A DNA stretch of 27,615 nucleotides from positions 1-27,615 of the IMG/VR virus record IMGVR_UViG_3300025652_000412. One strand, 5' to 3'. The notes beneath the pieces are model-generated. The model was given only the letters and a program-made list of their open reading frames with translations. It had not been told where the DNA came from and made no database searches. The translations under genes were made by a program, and so were the position numbers. Within the stretch, counting starts at the first letter, position 1. Each line of letters begins with the position of its first letter. Shown one piece after another: positions 5,963 to 13,645 of the stretch. The DNA is from a virus.

Positions 5963-6409
5963 ATGATACGTTATCGAATTCGAGCAAGCGGCGATGTTGT
6001 CAGCAAGCAAGAAGTAAAAAAATTGCATCCGAATACGTCGCTCCCTTCTGTTTGGGGAGAAAACGTCTGTGACGGACTTGGGATTGATCCCGTGTTGTTT
6101 ACACCAAAACCATCCCCATCTAGCGCCTACAAGTTAGTAACGGAGGCAACCCCCAGCCAAGATTCAGACGGGAATTGGGTGGGCGCATGGTCTGAGCAAG
6201 ACATGAATGACGAACAAAAGGCTGACTGCGATCAACTCAAGTCGGAGGAAGTCAGAGGCCGTCGAGATACATTACTGGCGGAAACCGATTTTTTTGCGCT
6301 GTCTGATGTAACCATGTCATCAGCAATGTCAACCTACAGGCAGGCTTTGCGAGACACGCCACAACAGGCGGGCTTTCCGCATACCATCACATGGCCTACC
6401 AAGCCTTAA
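5963..6409 (+). CDS. Phage tail (fibre) assembly chaperone-like protein, 148 aa
   Basis: The C-terminal ~50 residues match the phage tail assembly chaperone pattern: RRDTLLAETD, then YRQALRDTPQQAGFP (125-139) and a WP pair near the end. Proteins of this kind are usually encoded directly after a fibre gene and help fold or trimerise it. The N-terminal ~80 residues are variable with a Trp-rich segment (NWVGAW, 71-76) and may hold the fibre-specific part. ATG 5963 follows the propeller stop immediately. No frameshift site is needed for this gene. I am confident of the family and less so of the exact client, fibre or propeller. Confidence 0.75.
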   Translation: MIRYRIRASGDVVSKQEVKKLHPNTSLPSVWGENVCDGLGIDPVLFTPKPSPSSAYKLVTEATPSQDSDGNWVGAWSEQDMNDEQKADCDQLKSEEVRGRRDTLLAETDFFALSDVTMSSAMSTYRQALRDTPQQAGFPHTITWPTKP

Positions 6410-6415
6410 TAATGC

Positions 6416-6643
6416 TTGAAAACAATTTTTTTGTATTTGGTTCTGGATACTTACGTTCACACTTGGGCCATAGGGAGCAGGACTCGCCTTAAAACTTACA
6501 AGATGTGCGTCTACAGGGAGATTGAGGGAAACCCCGAGAAGACGTGGACTTTTTATTTGGATTTTCAGACAGGGAGATGTGATCCGTATGTAATACATAG
6601 GGTGTCTGATGATCGATCCAATCTCCGCCGTGGCGGCCGCTAG
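6416..6643 (+). CDS. Uncertain small ORF, 75 aa
   Basis: The gap 6410-6608 is covered by one open frame, starting at best with TTG 6416 without a clear Shine-Dalgarno. The middle (KTYKMCVYREIEG, then KTWTFYLDF) reads like real protein. The last 35 nt overlap the well-supported gene at 6609. An ATG at 6412 in another frame gives only 26 codons, and a run of seven T residues follows it, where a slip would join the two frames. It may be a true small gene with an internal start (ATG 6503), a decayed gene, or noncoding. No function can be given. Confidence 0.35.
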   Translation: MKTIFLYLVLDTYVHTWAIGSRTRLKTYKMCVYREIEGNPEKTWTFYLDFQTGRCDPYVIHRVSDDRSNLRRGGR

Positions 6644-7088
6644 TCAAGCCTACGCTGGCGTGAGGGCGTTTATCGAAGCAGGCAAAAGCATTGAAGATAC
6701 CTTCCAAGTCGTGGCTCGCTGGCAAGGCCATGCGTCAGATGTAGTCTACGCAAGTGAGCGTCATAAAAAAAAGGCAAATCCCTTCAAAAAGCTGGTGTTT
6801 TCTGGATCTGTAGAGGCTGAAGCGGCTGAGCTTTTTGCTCACAGGAAACGCATTCAAAATCAACGAAAAGAAATAATCCAGCTTTTGCGATATGCCTATG
6901 GAAATGAAGGCTTGGAAGAATACCGAGCTTGCATGAAGGAAGTTCAAGCTCAAAGGCAACGTGAAGTTTACGCCCAGCAGGAAACCAAAGACAATTTAAT
7001 CAAGTCTTTTTGGATTATTGTGCTCTTGGGGGTTGCTGGGGGCCTCATCAACGTCATTGTAAGAGCAGTCACAAATAAGGGTGGGTAA
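6609..7088 (+). CDS. Phage membrane-anchored protein, 159 aa, C-terminal TM
   Basis: The N-terminus MIDPISAVAAASQAYAGVRA is a small-residue helix typical of a protein family I recall from many marine phages, function unknown. Residues 25-130 are charged and helical, probably coiled coil (for example HRKRIQNQRKEIIQLLRYAYG). A single hydrophobic segment spans about 133-152 and is followed by a short basic tail. The layout, a long soluble helix ahead of a tail anchor, and the place at the head of the lysis module suggest an inner-membrane lysis or superinfection factor; this is inference. The stop overlaps the 36-aa membrane gene (TAATG). Confidence 0.68.
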   Translation: MIDPISAVAAASQAYAGVRAFIEAGKSIEDTFQVVARWQGHASDVVYASERHKKKANPFKKLVFSGSVEAEAAELFAHRKRIQNQRKEIIQLLRYAYGNEGLEEYRACMKEVQAQRQREVYAQQETKDNLIKSFWIIVLLGVAGGLINVIVRAVTNKGG

Positions 7089-7198
7089 TGAGTAGCGACA
7101 GAATAGAGGCTTTTTTGACAACTGCGGCGATTTCTACAGGGCTCCTTGCGGTGATTTTAGTGGGCTTGATTTGCGGGGCGATTGCTTGGATTATATAA
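7088..7198 (+). CDS. Single-TM microprotein, 36 aa
   Basis: ATG at 7088 lies in a TAATG overlap with the preceding stop. The frame runs 36 codons to TAA 7196-7198. The product begins MSSDRIEAFLTTAA and continues as one hydrophobic helix (about 15-36) with a single Cys, ending at the membrane. It lies between a tail-anchored protein and a secreted protein, inside a block of holin-like genes, so a holin accessory or antiholin role is possible. No family is recognised. Support is the overlap, the clean TM profile and context. Confidence 0.55.
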   Translation: MSSDRIEAFLTTAAISTGLLAVILVGLICGAIAWII

Positions 7199-7215
7199 GA
7201 TTACACTGATAGTAT
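7186..7215 (+). promoter_or_regulatory. Candidate extended -10 promoter in the lysis module
   Basis: TGATAGTAT (7207-7215) is an extended -10 (TGn plus TAGTAT), with TTGGAT (7186-7191) 18 bp upstream. A start near 7222 gives a ~30-nt leader to the gene at 7253. The block TACACTG before the -10 also occurs at 16652-16658 upstream of the gene at 16714. Confidence 0.35.
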
Positions 7216-7252
7216 TGTGGTAGGTCGGCAAGGCTTAACAAGGGAGCGCCAC

Positions 7253-7597
7253 ATGAAGCATACTTTTGCATTGTTTTTTACAATCTTTTCTCTAACCGCC
7301 GTTGGGCAAACGGTGATTTATTACGAAGACGGTTCTGTCTATACCGTCAAGCCGAACGAACGAGTTTATGTGGAAACGGCCAGCACTCTTTACACAAAAA
7401 CTGGCTATACAAACGGTAATGAGTTCTTTATACACCGAAAACCAAACGAAAAGATTGATTATGAGGCGCAACCATACGATGACGAAGAGCCGGGCTCAAC
7501 GAAATGGTGCGAGGAGTACGGACCGTATCTTTATTCGAATGGATATACTTGGGATGATCAAATTTACCTTCGCGCCTGTGACAGAGGTGATGACTGA
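7253..7597 (+). CDS. Secreted (periplasmic) small protein, 114 aa
   Basis: A longer frame could start at GTG 7217, but ATG 7253 is chosen because AGGGAG precedes it and the protein then opens with a signal peptide. That peptide is MK, a hydrophobic stretch to about residue 17, and a likely cut after VGQ (no lipobox Cys). The mature part is acidic and Tyr-rich (VIYYEDGSVYTV), with two Cys (86 and 109) that could form a disulfide. It lies between membrane and holin genes, so a periplasmic role in lysis is likely by position. It does not look like a spanin because there is no lipid anchor or proline-rich arm. Family unnamed. Confidence 0.65.
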   Translation: MKHTFALFFTIFSLTAVGQTVIYYEDGSVYTVKPNERVYVETASTLYTKTGYTNGNEFFIHRKPNEKIDYEAQPYDDEEPGSTKWCEEYGPYLYSNGYTWDDQIYLRACDRGDD

Positions 7598-7806
7598 TGG
7601 GGGAAGATATGAAGCAAGTTGTTGATACTGTCTCCGTAGCAACCGCTGTCGGCACAATCTCCGCAATCTTGCCCCCCTTGGCCGCGCTTTTTACAATTGT
7701 TTGGACTCTCATAAGAATTTGGGAGACAGATACGGTGCAAGATCTTTTTGAGAAAAAGCGGAAGCGGGATGCGAAGGGGCGTTTCATCTCTGAGGATGAT
7801 GACTGA
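7597..7806 (+). CDS. Holin-like membrane protein, 69 aa, possible dual start
   Basis: The protein has a hydrophobic region at about 12-41 (VSVATAVGTISAILPPLAALF and on), broken by PP, and then a highly charged tail (FEKKRKRDAKGRF, EDDD). This is the size and layout of small phage holins, which form holes in the inner membrane at a set time. Two in-frame starts exist. ATG 7597 has GAGGTG upstream, and ATG 7609 has GGGGAAG directly upstream; the longer form adds MGED. Two starts that differ by a few N-terminal residues recall the holin/antiholin pairs of lambda-type S genes. Holin activity is inference from layout and neighbours. Confidence 0.65.
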   Translation: MGEDMKQVVDTVSVATAVGTISAILPPLAALFTIVWTLIRIWETDTVQDLFEKKRKRDAKGRFISEDDD

Positions 7807-8207
7807 TGCTCGAAGCCTTGATAGCTCCGGTTACTGGACTTCTTGATAAGTTCATCCCCGATGCAGACGAGCGTAACCGCTTAGCCCACGAGATTGCCAC
7901 CATGTCGGAGCGTCATGCTCACGAATTGGCGAAGGGCCAAATTGAGATCAATAAGGCCGAAGCAACGCACAAATCGATCTTTGTAGCTGGCTGGCGTCCG
8001 GCAACCGGCTGGTGCTGTTCAATCGCATTAATGTGGCATTTCGTGCTACAGCCATTGGCTACCTTTGTAATTGCTTACACGGGGGTAGAAGCTCCGCCGC
8101 TTCCCGAATTTGATATGGACAGTCTACTGACGGTGCTTCTCGGAATGCTCGGTCTTGGCGGGTTACGCACCTTCGAAAAGACTAAGGGGATTTCCAGAGA
8201 AAAATGA
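7806..8207 (+). CDS. Holin of the GTA 3TM type, 133 aa
   Basis: An amphipathic N-terminal helix region (1-55, with EIATMSERHAHELAKG) leads to SIFVAGWRPATGW (57-69), the hallmark of the 3TM holin family found in gene-transfer agents and phages. Hydrophobic segments follow at about 67-92 and 105-122, then a basic tail. The family supports release of particles by letting the lysozyme reach the wall. The start overlaps the 69-aa holin stop (TGATG) and the end overlaps the next small membrane gene (ATGA), which gives a tight three-gene membrane unit just before the lysozyme. Confidence 0.8.
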   Translation: MLEALIAPVTGLLDKFIPDADERNRLAHEIATMSERHAHELAKGQIEINKAEATHKSIFVAGWRPATGWCCSIALMWHFVLQPLATFVIAYTGVEAPPLPEFDMDSLLTVLLGMLGLGGLRTFEKTKGISREK

Positions 8208-8407
8208 TCACGCCAGAAGTTCTTGATCGGTGGAGAGTGTTGCCTCGGTTTGTCATGTTCGTAATGATCGTGATGACTTATCGAGTGGTCGAATGGTTCA
8301 TGGATTTGCCTGACCCCAATCCAGAACAAGCGGCCTTGGTCAGCGTAATGACGGGGGCCCTTACCGGCGCTTTCGGGCTTTTTCTGGGGTCTGGCAAGAA
8401 AGAATAA
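8204..8407 (+). CDS. Small two-TM holin-like protein, 67 aa
   Basis: MITPEVLDRWRVLPR is a short cytoplasmic start that I recall from a family of small phage membrane proteins. Two hydrophobic helices follow (about 17-34 and 44-62), joined by an acidic loop (DLPDPNPEQ), and the protein ends GKKE. It overlaps the 3TM holin (ATGA) and abuts the lysozyme start. A third holin-type protein in a row suggests timing control (holin, antiholin or pinholin pairs), but which one forms the hole cannot be read from sequence. Confidence 0.68.
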   Translation: MITPEVLDRWRVLPRFVMFVMIVMTYRVVEWFMDLPDPNPEQAALVSVMTGALTGAFGLFLGSGKKE

Positions 8408-8850
8408 TGCACACCTCACAGGAAGGTATTGATCTCATCAAGCATTTTGAGGGCTGTGAGACAAAAGCCTATCAATGTAGTGCTGACGTATGGACTATTG
8501 GCTATGGCCATACTTTCTGCGTCAAAGAAGGCGACAAAATCACCGAAGAAGAGGCCGAGGCCCTTTTGAAAGAGGATCTTTGCGAATTCGAAGAGCACGT
8601 TGACCGGCTTGTCACGGTCAGTTTAAACCAAGATCAATTTGATGCCTTGGTGTCTTGGACGTTTAATCTCGGTCCCACCAATCTCAAGGAAAGCACCCTC
8701 CTCCGCAAGCTCAATGAAGGCCATTATGATGATGTGCCCGCAGAAATGGCGCGCTGGAATCGCGCTGGTGGAGAAGTTCTTGAGGGGCTAAAACGCCGCC
8801 GCAAGGCCGAGGGCGCGCTTTGGAAAGGCTTAGAGTGGCGAGATGTCTAG
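8407..8850 (+). CDS. Endolysin: GH24 lysozyme (muramidase), 147 aa
   Basis: The catalytic triad pattern of phage lysozymes is visible: Glu15 in FEGCE, Cys24 at the Asp/Cys position, and Thr30 in VWTIGYGHT (28-36). The 8- and 5-residue spacings match the P22/T4 lysozyme class. A central FNLG motif and the C-terminal RWNRAGGEVLEGLKRRR are also family hallmarks. It cleaves the MurNAc-GlcNAc bond of peptidoglycan. There is no signal or SAR helix at the N-terminus, so it needs one of the upstream holins to cross the membrane. Length is normal. Its end overlaps the terminase start by 8 nt. Confidence 0.93.
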   Translation: MHTSQEGIDLIKHFEGCETKAYQCSADVWTIGYGHTFCVKEGDKITEEEAEALLKEDLCEFEEHVDRLVTVSLNQDQFDALVSWTFNLGPTNLKESTLLRKLNEGHYDDVPAEMARWNRAGGEVLEGLKRRRKAEGALWKGLEWRDV

Positions 8851-10327
8851 CTTAGCGCTGAAAGATTTTGAAATACTATCCGAGCAAGAGCAACAAGAGG
8901 CTCTTGCGCTTCTCGATAGATACAAGAGAATAGAAAAACAAGAGGTTTGCCAAAAAGACTTTATTAAATTTATCAAAAGCCAGTGGCCCGATTTTGTTGA
9001 GGGCCGTCACCACAGAATAATTGGGGAAAAATTCAATCGAATCGCGCAGGGCAAGCTCAAAAGATTAATTGTGTGCCTGCCCCCAAGGCACACCAAGTCA
9101 GAATTTGCTTCTACATTTTTCCCTGCTTGGATGATGGGATTAAGAGGCAATCTCAAGATAATTCAGACAACTCACACCGCTGAGCTTGCAGTAAGATTCG
9201 GCCGTAGGGTGCGAAATATCATTGATTCAGACGAGTATCAAACGGTTTTCCCCGATCTAAAACTTCAAGCTGACAACAAATCTGCGGGTAGATGGACTAC
9301 AAATGAGGGTGGGGAATCTTTTTACGCGGGGGTCGGCGGCGCGATCACAGGTCGCGGTGCGGATTTGCTGATCATTGATGATCCGGTGTCGGAACAGGAT
9401 GCCTTGAGCCCAACCGCCATGGATTCGGTGTATGAATGGTACACCTCTGGTCCTCGTCAGCGTCTTCAGCCGGGCGGTATTATCGTTATCGTAATGACTC
9501 GGTGGAGCACGAAAGACCTCGTGGGCCGAGTTTTGAAGAAGCAAGGCGATGACTACGCGGATCAGTGGGAATTAGTGGAGTTTCCCGCCATCATGCCCGA
9601 ATCAGATGCTCCGCTTTGGCCAGAATATTGGAAAAAAGAAGAACTGCTTTCCGTTAAGGCGTCGTTGCCGCTGTCAAAGTGGAACGCGCAGTGGATGCAG
9701 GATCCCACCGCCGAAGAAGGCTCGATTGTAAAGCGAGACTGGTGGCGAAGGTGGGAAGAGGGCTATGTTCCAGAGTATAGCTATGTCATACAGAGCTATG
9801 ACACGGCATTTTCCAAGAAAGAAACGGCTGACTACTCCGCTATTACCACTTGGGCCGTGTTTCAGCCTCAAGATGGCGACCCCGAGCAGATCATTTTGCT
9901 GGATGCCAAGCGTGTACGGGCAGATTTCCCAGAACTGAAGAAATTGGCTTGGGAAGAATATAAATATTGGGAGCCAGACTGCGTGCTGATTGAGGCAAAA
10001 GCGAGCGGTACGCCATTAACGCAAGAATTGCGTCGAGTCGGTATTCCCGTGACTGCCTATACACCAAGTCGGGGGCAGGATAAGATTGCCAGAATGAACT
10101 CTGTTGCCCCGATTTTCGAGTCAGGCATGGTTTGGGCACCAGATGAAAGCTTTGCCGAGGAAGTCATTGAAGAAATGGCCGCTTTTCCTTATGGCGACCA
10201 TGATGATTTTTGTGACTCGGCCACAATGGCGCTTATGCGTTTTCGGCAGGGCGGCTTTTTGTCGTTAGGTGATGACTATGACAGGGAGATTCATCCGATG
10301 CGGCGGGATAGAAGGGCTTATTACTGA
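8843..10327 (+). CDS. terL: Terminase large subunit (ATPase and nuclease), 494 aa
   Basis: The N-terminal ATPase has a Walker A-type loop PPRHTKSE (80-87), Walker B LLIIDDP (175-181) and the coupling motif MTRWS (218-222). The C-terminal RNase H-like nuclease shows Asp320 in SYDTAFS, Glu384 in LIEAKASG and the acidic cluster DHDDFCDS (452-459). TerL drives genome DNA into the prohead through the portal and cuts concatemers. The gene is complete and of usual size. It overlaps the lysozyme by 8 nt and the portal gene by the TGATG at 10325-10329. No small terminase was recognised next to it, so TerS is elsewhere, divergent or absent. Confidence 0.95.
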   Translation: MSSLALKDFEILSEQEQQEALALLDRYKRIEKQEVCQKDFIKFIKSQWPDFVEGRHHRIIGEKFNRIAQGKLKRLIVCLPPRHTKSEFASTFFPAWMMGLRGNLKIIQTTHTAELAVRFGRRVRNIIDSDEYQTVFPDLKLQADNKSAGRWTTNEGGESFYAGVGGAITGRGADLLIIDDPVSEQDALSPTAMDSVYEWYTSGPRQRLQPGGIIVIVMTRWSTKDLVGRVLKKQGDDYADQWELVEFPAIMPESDAPLWPEYWKKEELLSVKASLPLSKWNAQWMQDPTAEEGSIVKRDWWRRWEEGYVPEYSYVIQSYDTAFSKKETADYSAITTWAVFQPQDGDPEQIILLDAKRVRADFPELKKLAWEEYKYWEPDCVLIEAKASGTPLTQELRRVGIPVTAYTPSRGQDKIARMNSVAPIFESGMVWAPDESFAEEVIEEMAAFPYGDHDDFCDSATMALMRFRQGGFLSLGDDYDREIHPMRRDRRAYY

Positions 10328-12834
10328 TGGCTATTGAAAAAAGAGAACTAGGAACAGATACCAACCCCGATGTCATACCCCTCGGCCGCGCAATGGAGGT
10401 CATTCCAGAGCCTAGCCGCCAAGATTTAATACGCGAAGCGGCACAAGTCTTGGTGACAGATGACGAAATCCTTGTTGATAACGAAATCGAGGCCCCGCCA
10501 GAAGCGCCACCCGCGATACCTTTCGATGCAAATCTTGTCGACTTTGTAGAAGACAATGATTTGATGCTTTTGGCAAAAGACACGATTGCCAACATCGAAA
10601 ATGACAAAGAAAGCCGCTCTGATTGGGAAAAAACCTATGTCGACGGGCTGAAATACTTGGGCATGAAGTTTGATGAAATGCGAAGCTCGCCATTTCAAGG
10701 CTCGTCTGGGGTTATCCATCCGATTCTTGCCGAAGCTGTCACTCAGTTTCAAGCGCAGGCTTACAAAGAAATGTTGCCTGCGAAGGGCCCCGTTAAGACT
10801 GAAATAATGGGCGCTCGCACTCCCGAAACAGAGGCTCAAGCATCTCGGGTAGAAGGATTTATGAACTTCTACATTTTGAATGTCATGCAAGAGTTTGATC
10901 CAGAGCTAGACATGATGTTGTTTTACTTGCCCCTCGCGGGAACTGCATTCAAAAAAGTTTACTTTGACACGGCGGTGAATAGGGCCATGTCAAAGTTTAT
11001 CGAGCCGCAGGATTTGGTGGTGCCCTACGAGTCTTCCGACCTAACAACGGCAGAGCGGGTAACTCATGTGCTTAGAATGTCGCCCAATGAGATTCGCAAG
11101 CAACAGCTAAACGGGTTTTACGCGGACGTGGAAATTAAGAGCGGCAATTACGTCCCAAATCGCGATGAAATCGAGGAGCAAATTGATTCGATTGAAGGAT
11201 TAGAACCCAACGGGATGAATGAGCGCGATCATGTTGTGTATGAGGTGCATACGGTGCTCGATCTCGTCGGATTTGAGGATCTAGGCGCAGATGGACAGCC
11301 CACAGGGCTTAAATTGCCTTACATCGTCACTATTGACGAGCGCAGTCAAAAGGTTTTGTCGATCAGGCGCAATTACCTTGAAGCCGATGAACTCAAGGCA
11401 AAAATCAACTATTTTGTGCAGTACAAGTTTTTGCCCGGCCTTGGATTTTACGGACTGGGCCTCAGCCACATGATTGGGGGTCTTGCCAAAGCGTCTACAT
11501 CTATTCTTAGACAGCTTATTGACGCGGGCACACTGGCCAACCTGCCTGCTGGGTTTAAAGCGCGTGGGATGCGTATTCGAGACGAGGACGAGCCTCTACA
11601 GCCCGGCGAATTTCGTGATATTGACACTACTGGCGGCAGTTTGCGCGAGAACCTAATACCCTTACCTATAAAAGAGCCCAGTAATGTCCTGATGAGCTTG
11701 CTTGGCCTTCTGGTGGAGTCAGGTAAGCGGTTTGCGTCGATTGCTGACATGAATGTCGGCGATATGAATCAAGCGATGCCAGTGGGAACCACCGTGGCCC
11801 TACTAGAGCGCGGCACCAAGGTTATGTCCGCGATACACAAACGCCTACATTACAGCCAACGAATTGAGTTTCAACTTTTAGCACGAGTATTTGCCGAATA
11901 TTTGCCGCCTGCATATCCATACATGACTGGCTCTGGGCCGTCAGAGGTCAAGGTTGAGGACTTTGACAGTCGAGTCGACATTATTCCTGTCAGCGACCCC
12001 AATATTTTCAGCCAGAGCCAACGGATTACCTTAGCTCAAGAGCTTTTACAGCTTGTGCAGTCAAACCCGCAGGTACACGGTCCCACAGGAGTATATGAAG
12101 CCTACAGAAGAATGTACGCGGCTTTGGGTGTTGATAACGTGGAGGGGCTGTTACAGCCGCCTGCACCGCCCCCTACTCCACAGCCTGTCGATGCGGGATT
12201 AGAAAATAGTGGCTTTATGATGGGTAACCCCGCGCAGGCATTCCCGCAACAGAATCATCAGGCGCACATTGACGCCCACAGAAGTCTTTTTCTTACGGAA
12301 ATCGTCAAAACGACGCCCGCCTTGCAGGGCGGAATTATTGCTCACATGATGCAACACTTGCAATTCATGGCAAGCGCCATGGCTTCCGAGCAAATTCCTC
12401 CAGAATTGCAACAGCAAATGGCTCAGTTAGAGCAGGCGGCGGCGACAGGCCAAATTCCACCAGATCAAGTGCAGGCAATGCAACAGGAGATGACTGGCAT
12501 TGTAGAGCGGGTCTCCTCACCTATTTTGGCGCAATTAACTCAAGAGCTTTTGCTTAGCATTGGGCAGGGTAGCGCAGACGATCCTCTAGTTGCGATTAGA
12601 GAACAAGAACTGGCCTTGCGCCAAGCAGAAATGGAGCAAGACCAACAACAATTTGAAGTGCGCGAGGAGGCTAAAGCGAATGAAAAGTTGCTCGAAGCTG
12701 AGATCGCAAAACAGAGGATCGATGCGACTGAGCGCAATAATTCTGAGAAAATGGATTTAGCAATTCAAAGATTGGCCCAACAAGCTAATTTAAAATTGAC
12801 AGAACTGGCCACAAAATATGGCCCATTACAATAG
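10327..12834 (+). CDS. Portal protein, 835 aa
   Basis: Position after TerL and the conserved core support a dodecameric portal, the DNA gate at the head vertex. Core features are MKFDEMRSSPFQGSSGVIHP, a MLPAKGPVKTE segment, PQDLVVPYESSD, and a Gly-rich hinge FLPGLGFYGLGL. A Pro-rich linker near residue 610 (PPAPPPTPQP) leads to a Gln/Glu/Ala-rich helical C-terminus (about 640-835) that may form the inner barrel, as in P22 portals, which are similarly long. The first ~85 residues are acidic and probably flexible. It is much longer than lambda-type portals. Identification is by context and remembered family pattern, and it is strong. Confidence 0.85.
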   Translation: MAIEKRELGTDTNPDVIPLGRAMEVIPEPSRQDLIREAAQVLVTDDEILVDNEIEAPPEAPPAIPFDANLVDFVEDNDLMLLAKDTIANIENDKESRSDWEKTYVDGLKYLGMKFDEMRSSPFQGSSGVIHPILAEAVTQFQAQAYKEMLPAKGPVKTEIMGARTPETEAQASRVEGFMNFYILNVMQEFDPELDMMLFYLPLAGTAFKKVYFDTAVNRAMSKFIEPQDLVVPYESSDLTTAERVTHVLRMSPNEIRKQQLNGFYADVEIKSGNYVPNRDEIEEQIDSIEGLEPNGMNERDHVVYEVHTVLDLVGFEDLGADGQPTGLKLPYIVTIDERSQKVLSIRRNYLEADELKAKINYFVQYKFLPGLGFYGLGLSHMIGGLAKASTSILRQLIDAGTLANLPAGFKARGMRIRDEDEPLQPGEFRDIDTTGGSLRENLIPLPIKEPSNVLMSLLGLLVESGKRFASIADMNVGDMNQAMPVGTTVALLERGTKVMSAIHKRLHYSQRIEFQLLARVFAEYLPPAYPYMTGSGPSEVKVEDFDSRVDIIPVSDPNIFSQSQRITLAQELLQLVQSNPQVHGPTGVYEAYRRMYAALGVDNVEGLLQPPAPPPTPQPVDAGLENSGFMMGNPAQAFPQQNHQAHIDAHRSLFLTEIVKTTPALQGGIIAHMMQHLQFMASAMASEQIPPELQQQMAQLEQAAATGQIPPDQVQAMQQEMTGIVERVSSPILAQLTQELLLSIGQGSADDPLVAIREQELALRQAEMEQDQQQFEVREEAKANEKLLEAEIAKQRIDATERNNSEKMDLAIQRLAQQANLKLTELATKYGPLQ

Positions 12835-12843
12835 GAGTTGGTT

Positions 12844-13053
12844 ATGCCTCTGAAAGCTGGAAAAAGCCAAAAAGTTATAAGCGAAAATATTCGCAATGAG
12901 AAAAAAACAGGGAAATCGCAGGACCAAGCAGTCGCTATTGCTATGCAAAATGCTAAAAAATACGGTCAAGGCGGCCTTGTGAAGCGAGTAAAGAAGAAAA
13001 TTAAAGGCGGCGGTGCGGCGACAAAGGGCCTTGGCTTTTATGAGATTGAATAA
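12844..13053 (+). CDS. Small basic phage protein, 69 aa
   Basis: ATG 12844 (MPLKAGKSQKVIS) is preferred over an upstream TTG, because AGGAG (12833-12837) lies six bases ahead and overlaps the portal stop. The product is Lys/Gly-rich, with a short helical core (AVAIAMQNAKK) and a KRVKKKIKGGG stretch. I recall MPLKxGKSQKVIS-type starts from many phage genomes, without function. It may be a nucleic-acid or capsid-interior binding protein. It joins portal and GroES-like genes in one operon. Confidence 0.7.
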   Translation: MPLKAGKSQKVISENIRNEKKTGKSQDQAVAIAMQNAKKYGQGGLVKRVKKKIKGGGAATKGLGFYEIE

Positions 13054-13235
13054 TGGACGACATTGATCTGGCCCACCGAATTAAGCGGACTATTGAAGAG
13101 CGCAAGGGCTTAATTCAAGATATGCTCATGGGCGGTGGACTTAATTCCATAGAACACTACAAAAGTGTACAAGGAGAATTAACCGCGCTATCATTGATTG
13201 AAGAACAAATCTCAGACTACTTTAGGGAGAAGTAA
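13053..13235 (+). CDS. Small helical protein, 60 aa
   Basis: The protein starts and ends in TAATG overlaps with both neighbours. It is almost wholly helical with a heptad-like pattern (AHRIKRTIEERKGLIQDML and LTALSLIEEQISDYF) around a central GGGLNS turn, which suggests a helical hairpin that dimerises. Its place between portal and scaffold genes suggests an assembly or connector factor. I do not recognise a named family. Confidence 0.65.
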   Translation: MDDIDLAHRIKRTIEERKGLIQDMLMGGGLNSIEHYKSVQGELTALSLIEEQISDYFREK

Positions 13236-13645
13236 TGGGAGCAGAAGAAGCCTACGTCGAATCGGATCGGGTTGTACTCGATCCTAGTCTTTTAGAAAAA
13301 AGCGCTATCGAGCGAATGCCAGATCCAACAGGCTGGAGAATGCTCGTCTTGCCGTGGTCAGGAGTCGCGAAATCCAAGGGCGGCATTCATCTGACAAAAG
13401 CCACCATGGATCGCGAGGCGCTTGCCACTGTGGTCGCATATGTGGTCAAAATGGGGCCGCTTTGCTATAACGACACGGATAAGTATGGCGACACGCCGTG
13501 GTGTAAAGAGAGACAGTGGATTTTAATCGGCCGTTACTCAGGTGCCAGATTTAAACTGGACGACGGCGCGGAGGTGCGGATCATCAACGATGATGAGGTG
13601 ATTGGCACAATTTTTAACCCTGACGATATAGTGAGCATCCTATGA
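13235..13645 (+). CDS. GroES-like co-chaperonin (Cpn10 fold), 136 aa
   Basis: Residues 28-136 follow the Cpn10 pattern. GWRMLVLP (33-40) corresponds to the first strand. A mobile-loop-like stretch, GVAKSKGGIHL (43-53), carries the GGI anchor by which GroES binds GroEL. Then come VVAYVVKMGP (66-75), a loop, and the closing DDEVIGTIFNPDDI. Phage co-chaperonins such as T4 gp31 replace GroES so that the host GroEL can fold the major capsid protein. Here the gene lies between portal and scaffold, upstream of the capsid gene. An extra loop at about 76-96 (with WCKERQW) and a 28-residue N-terminal extension make it longer than the ~97-aa bacterial GroES. Family call is firm; capsid folding as the job is inference. 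Confidence 0.78.
   Translation: MGAEEAYVESDRVVLDPSLLEKSAIERMPDPTGWRMLVLPWSGVAKSKGGIHLTKATMDREALATVVAYVVKMGPLCYNDTDKYGDTPWCKERQWILIGRYSGARFKLDDGAEVRIINDDEVIGTIFNPDDIVSIL

Noticed and set aside
10426-10890. 154-aa minus-strand open frame
   Set aside because: Antisense to the conserved portal gene, with no RBS or protein-like pattern.
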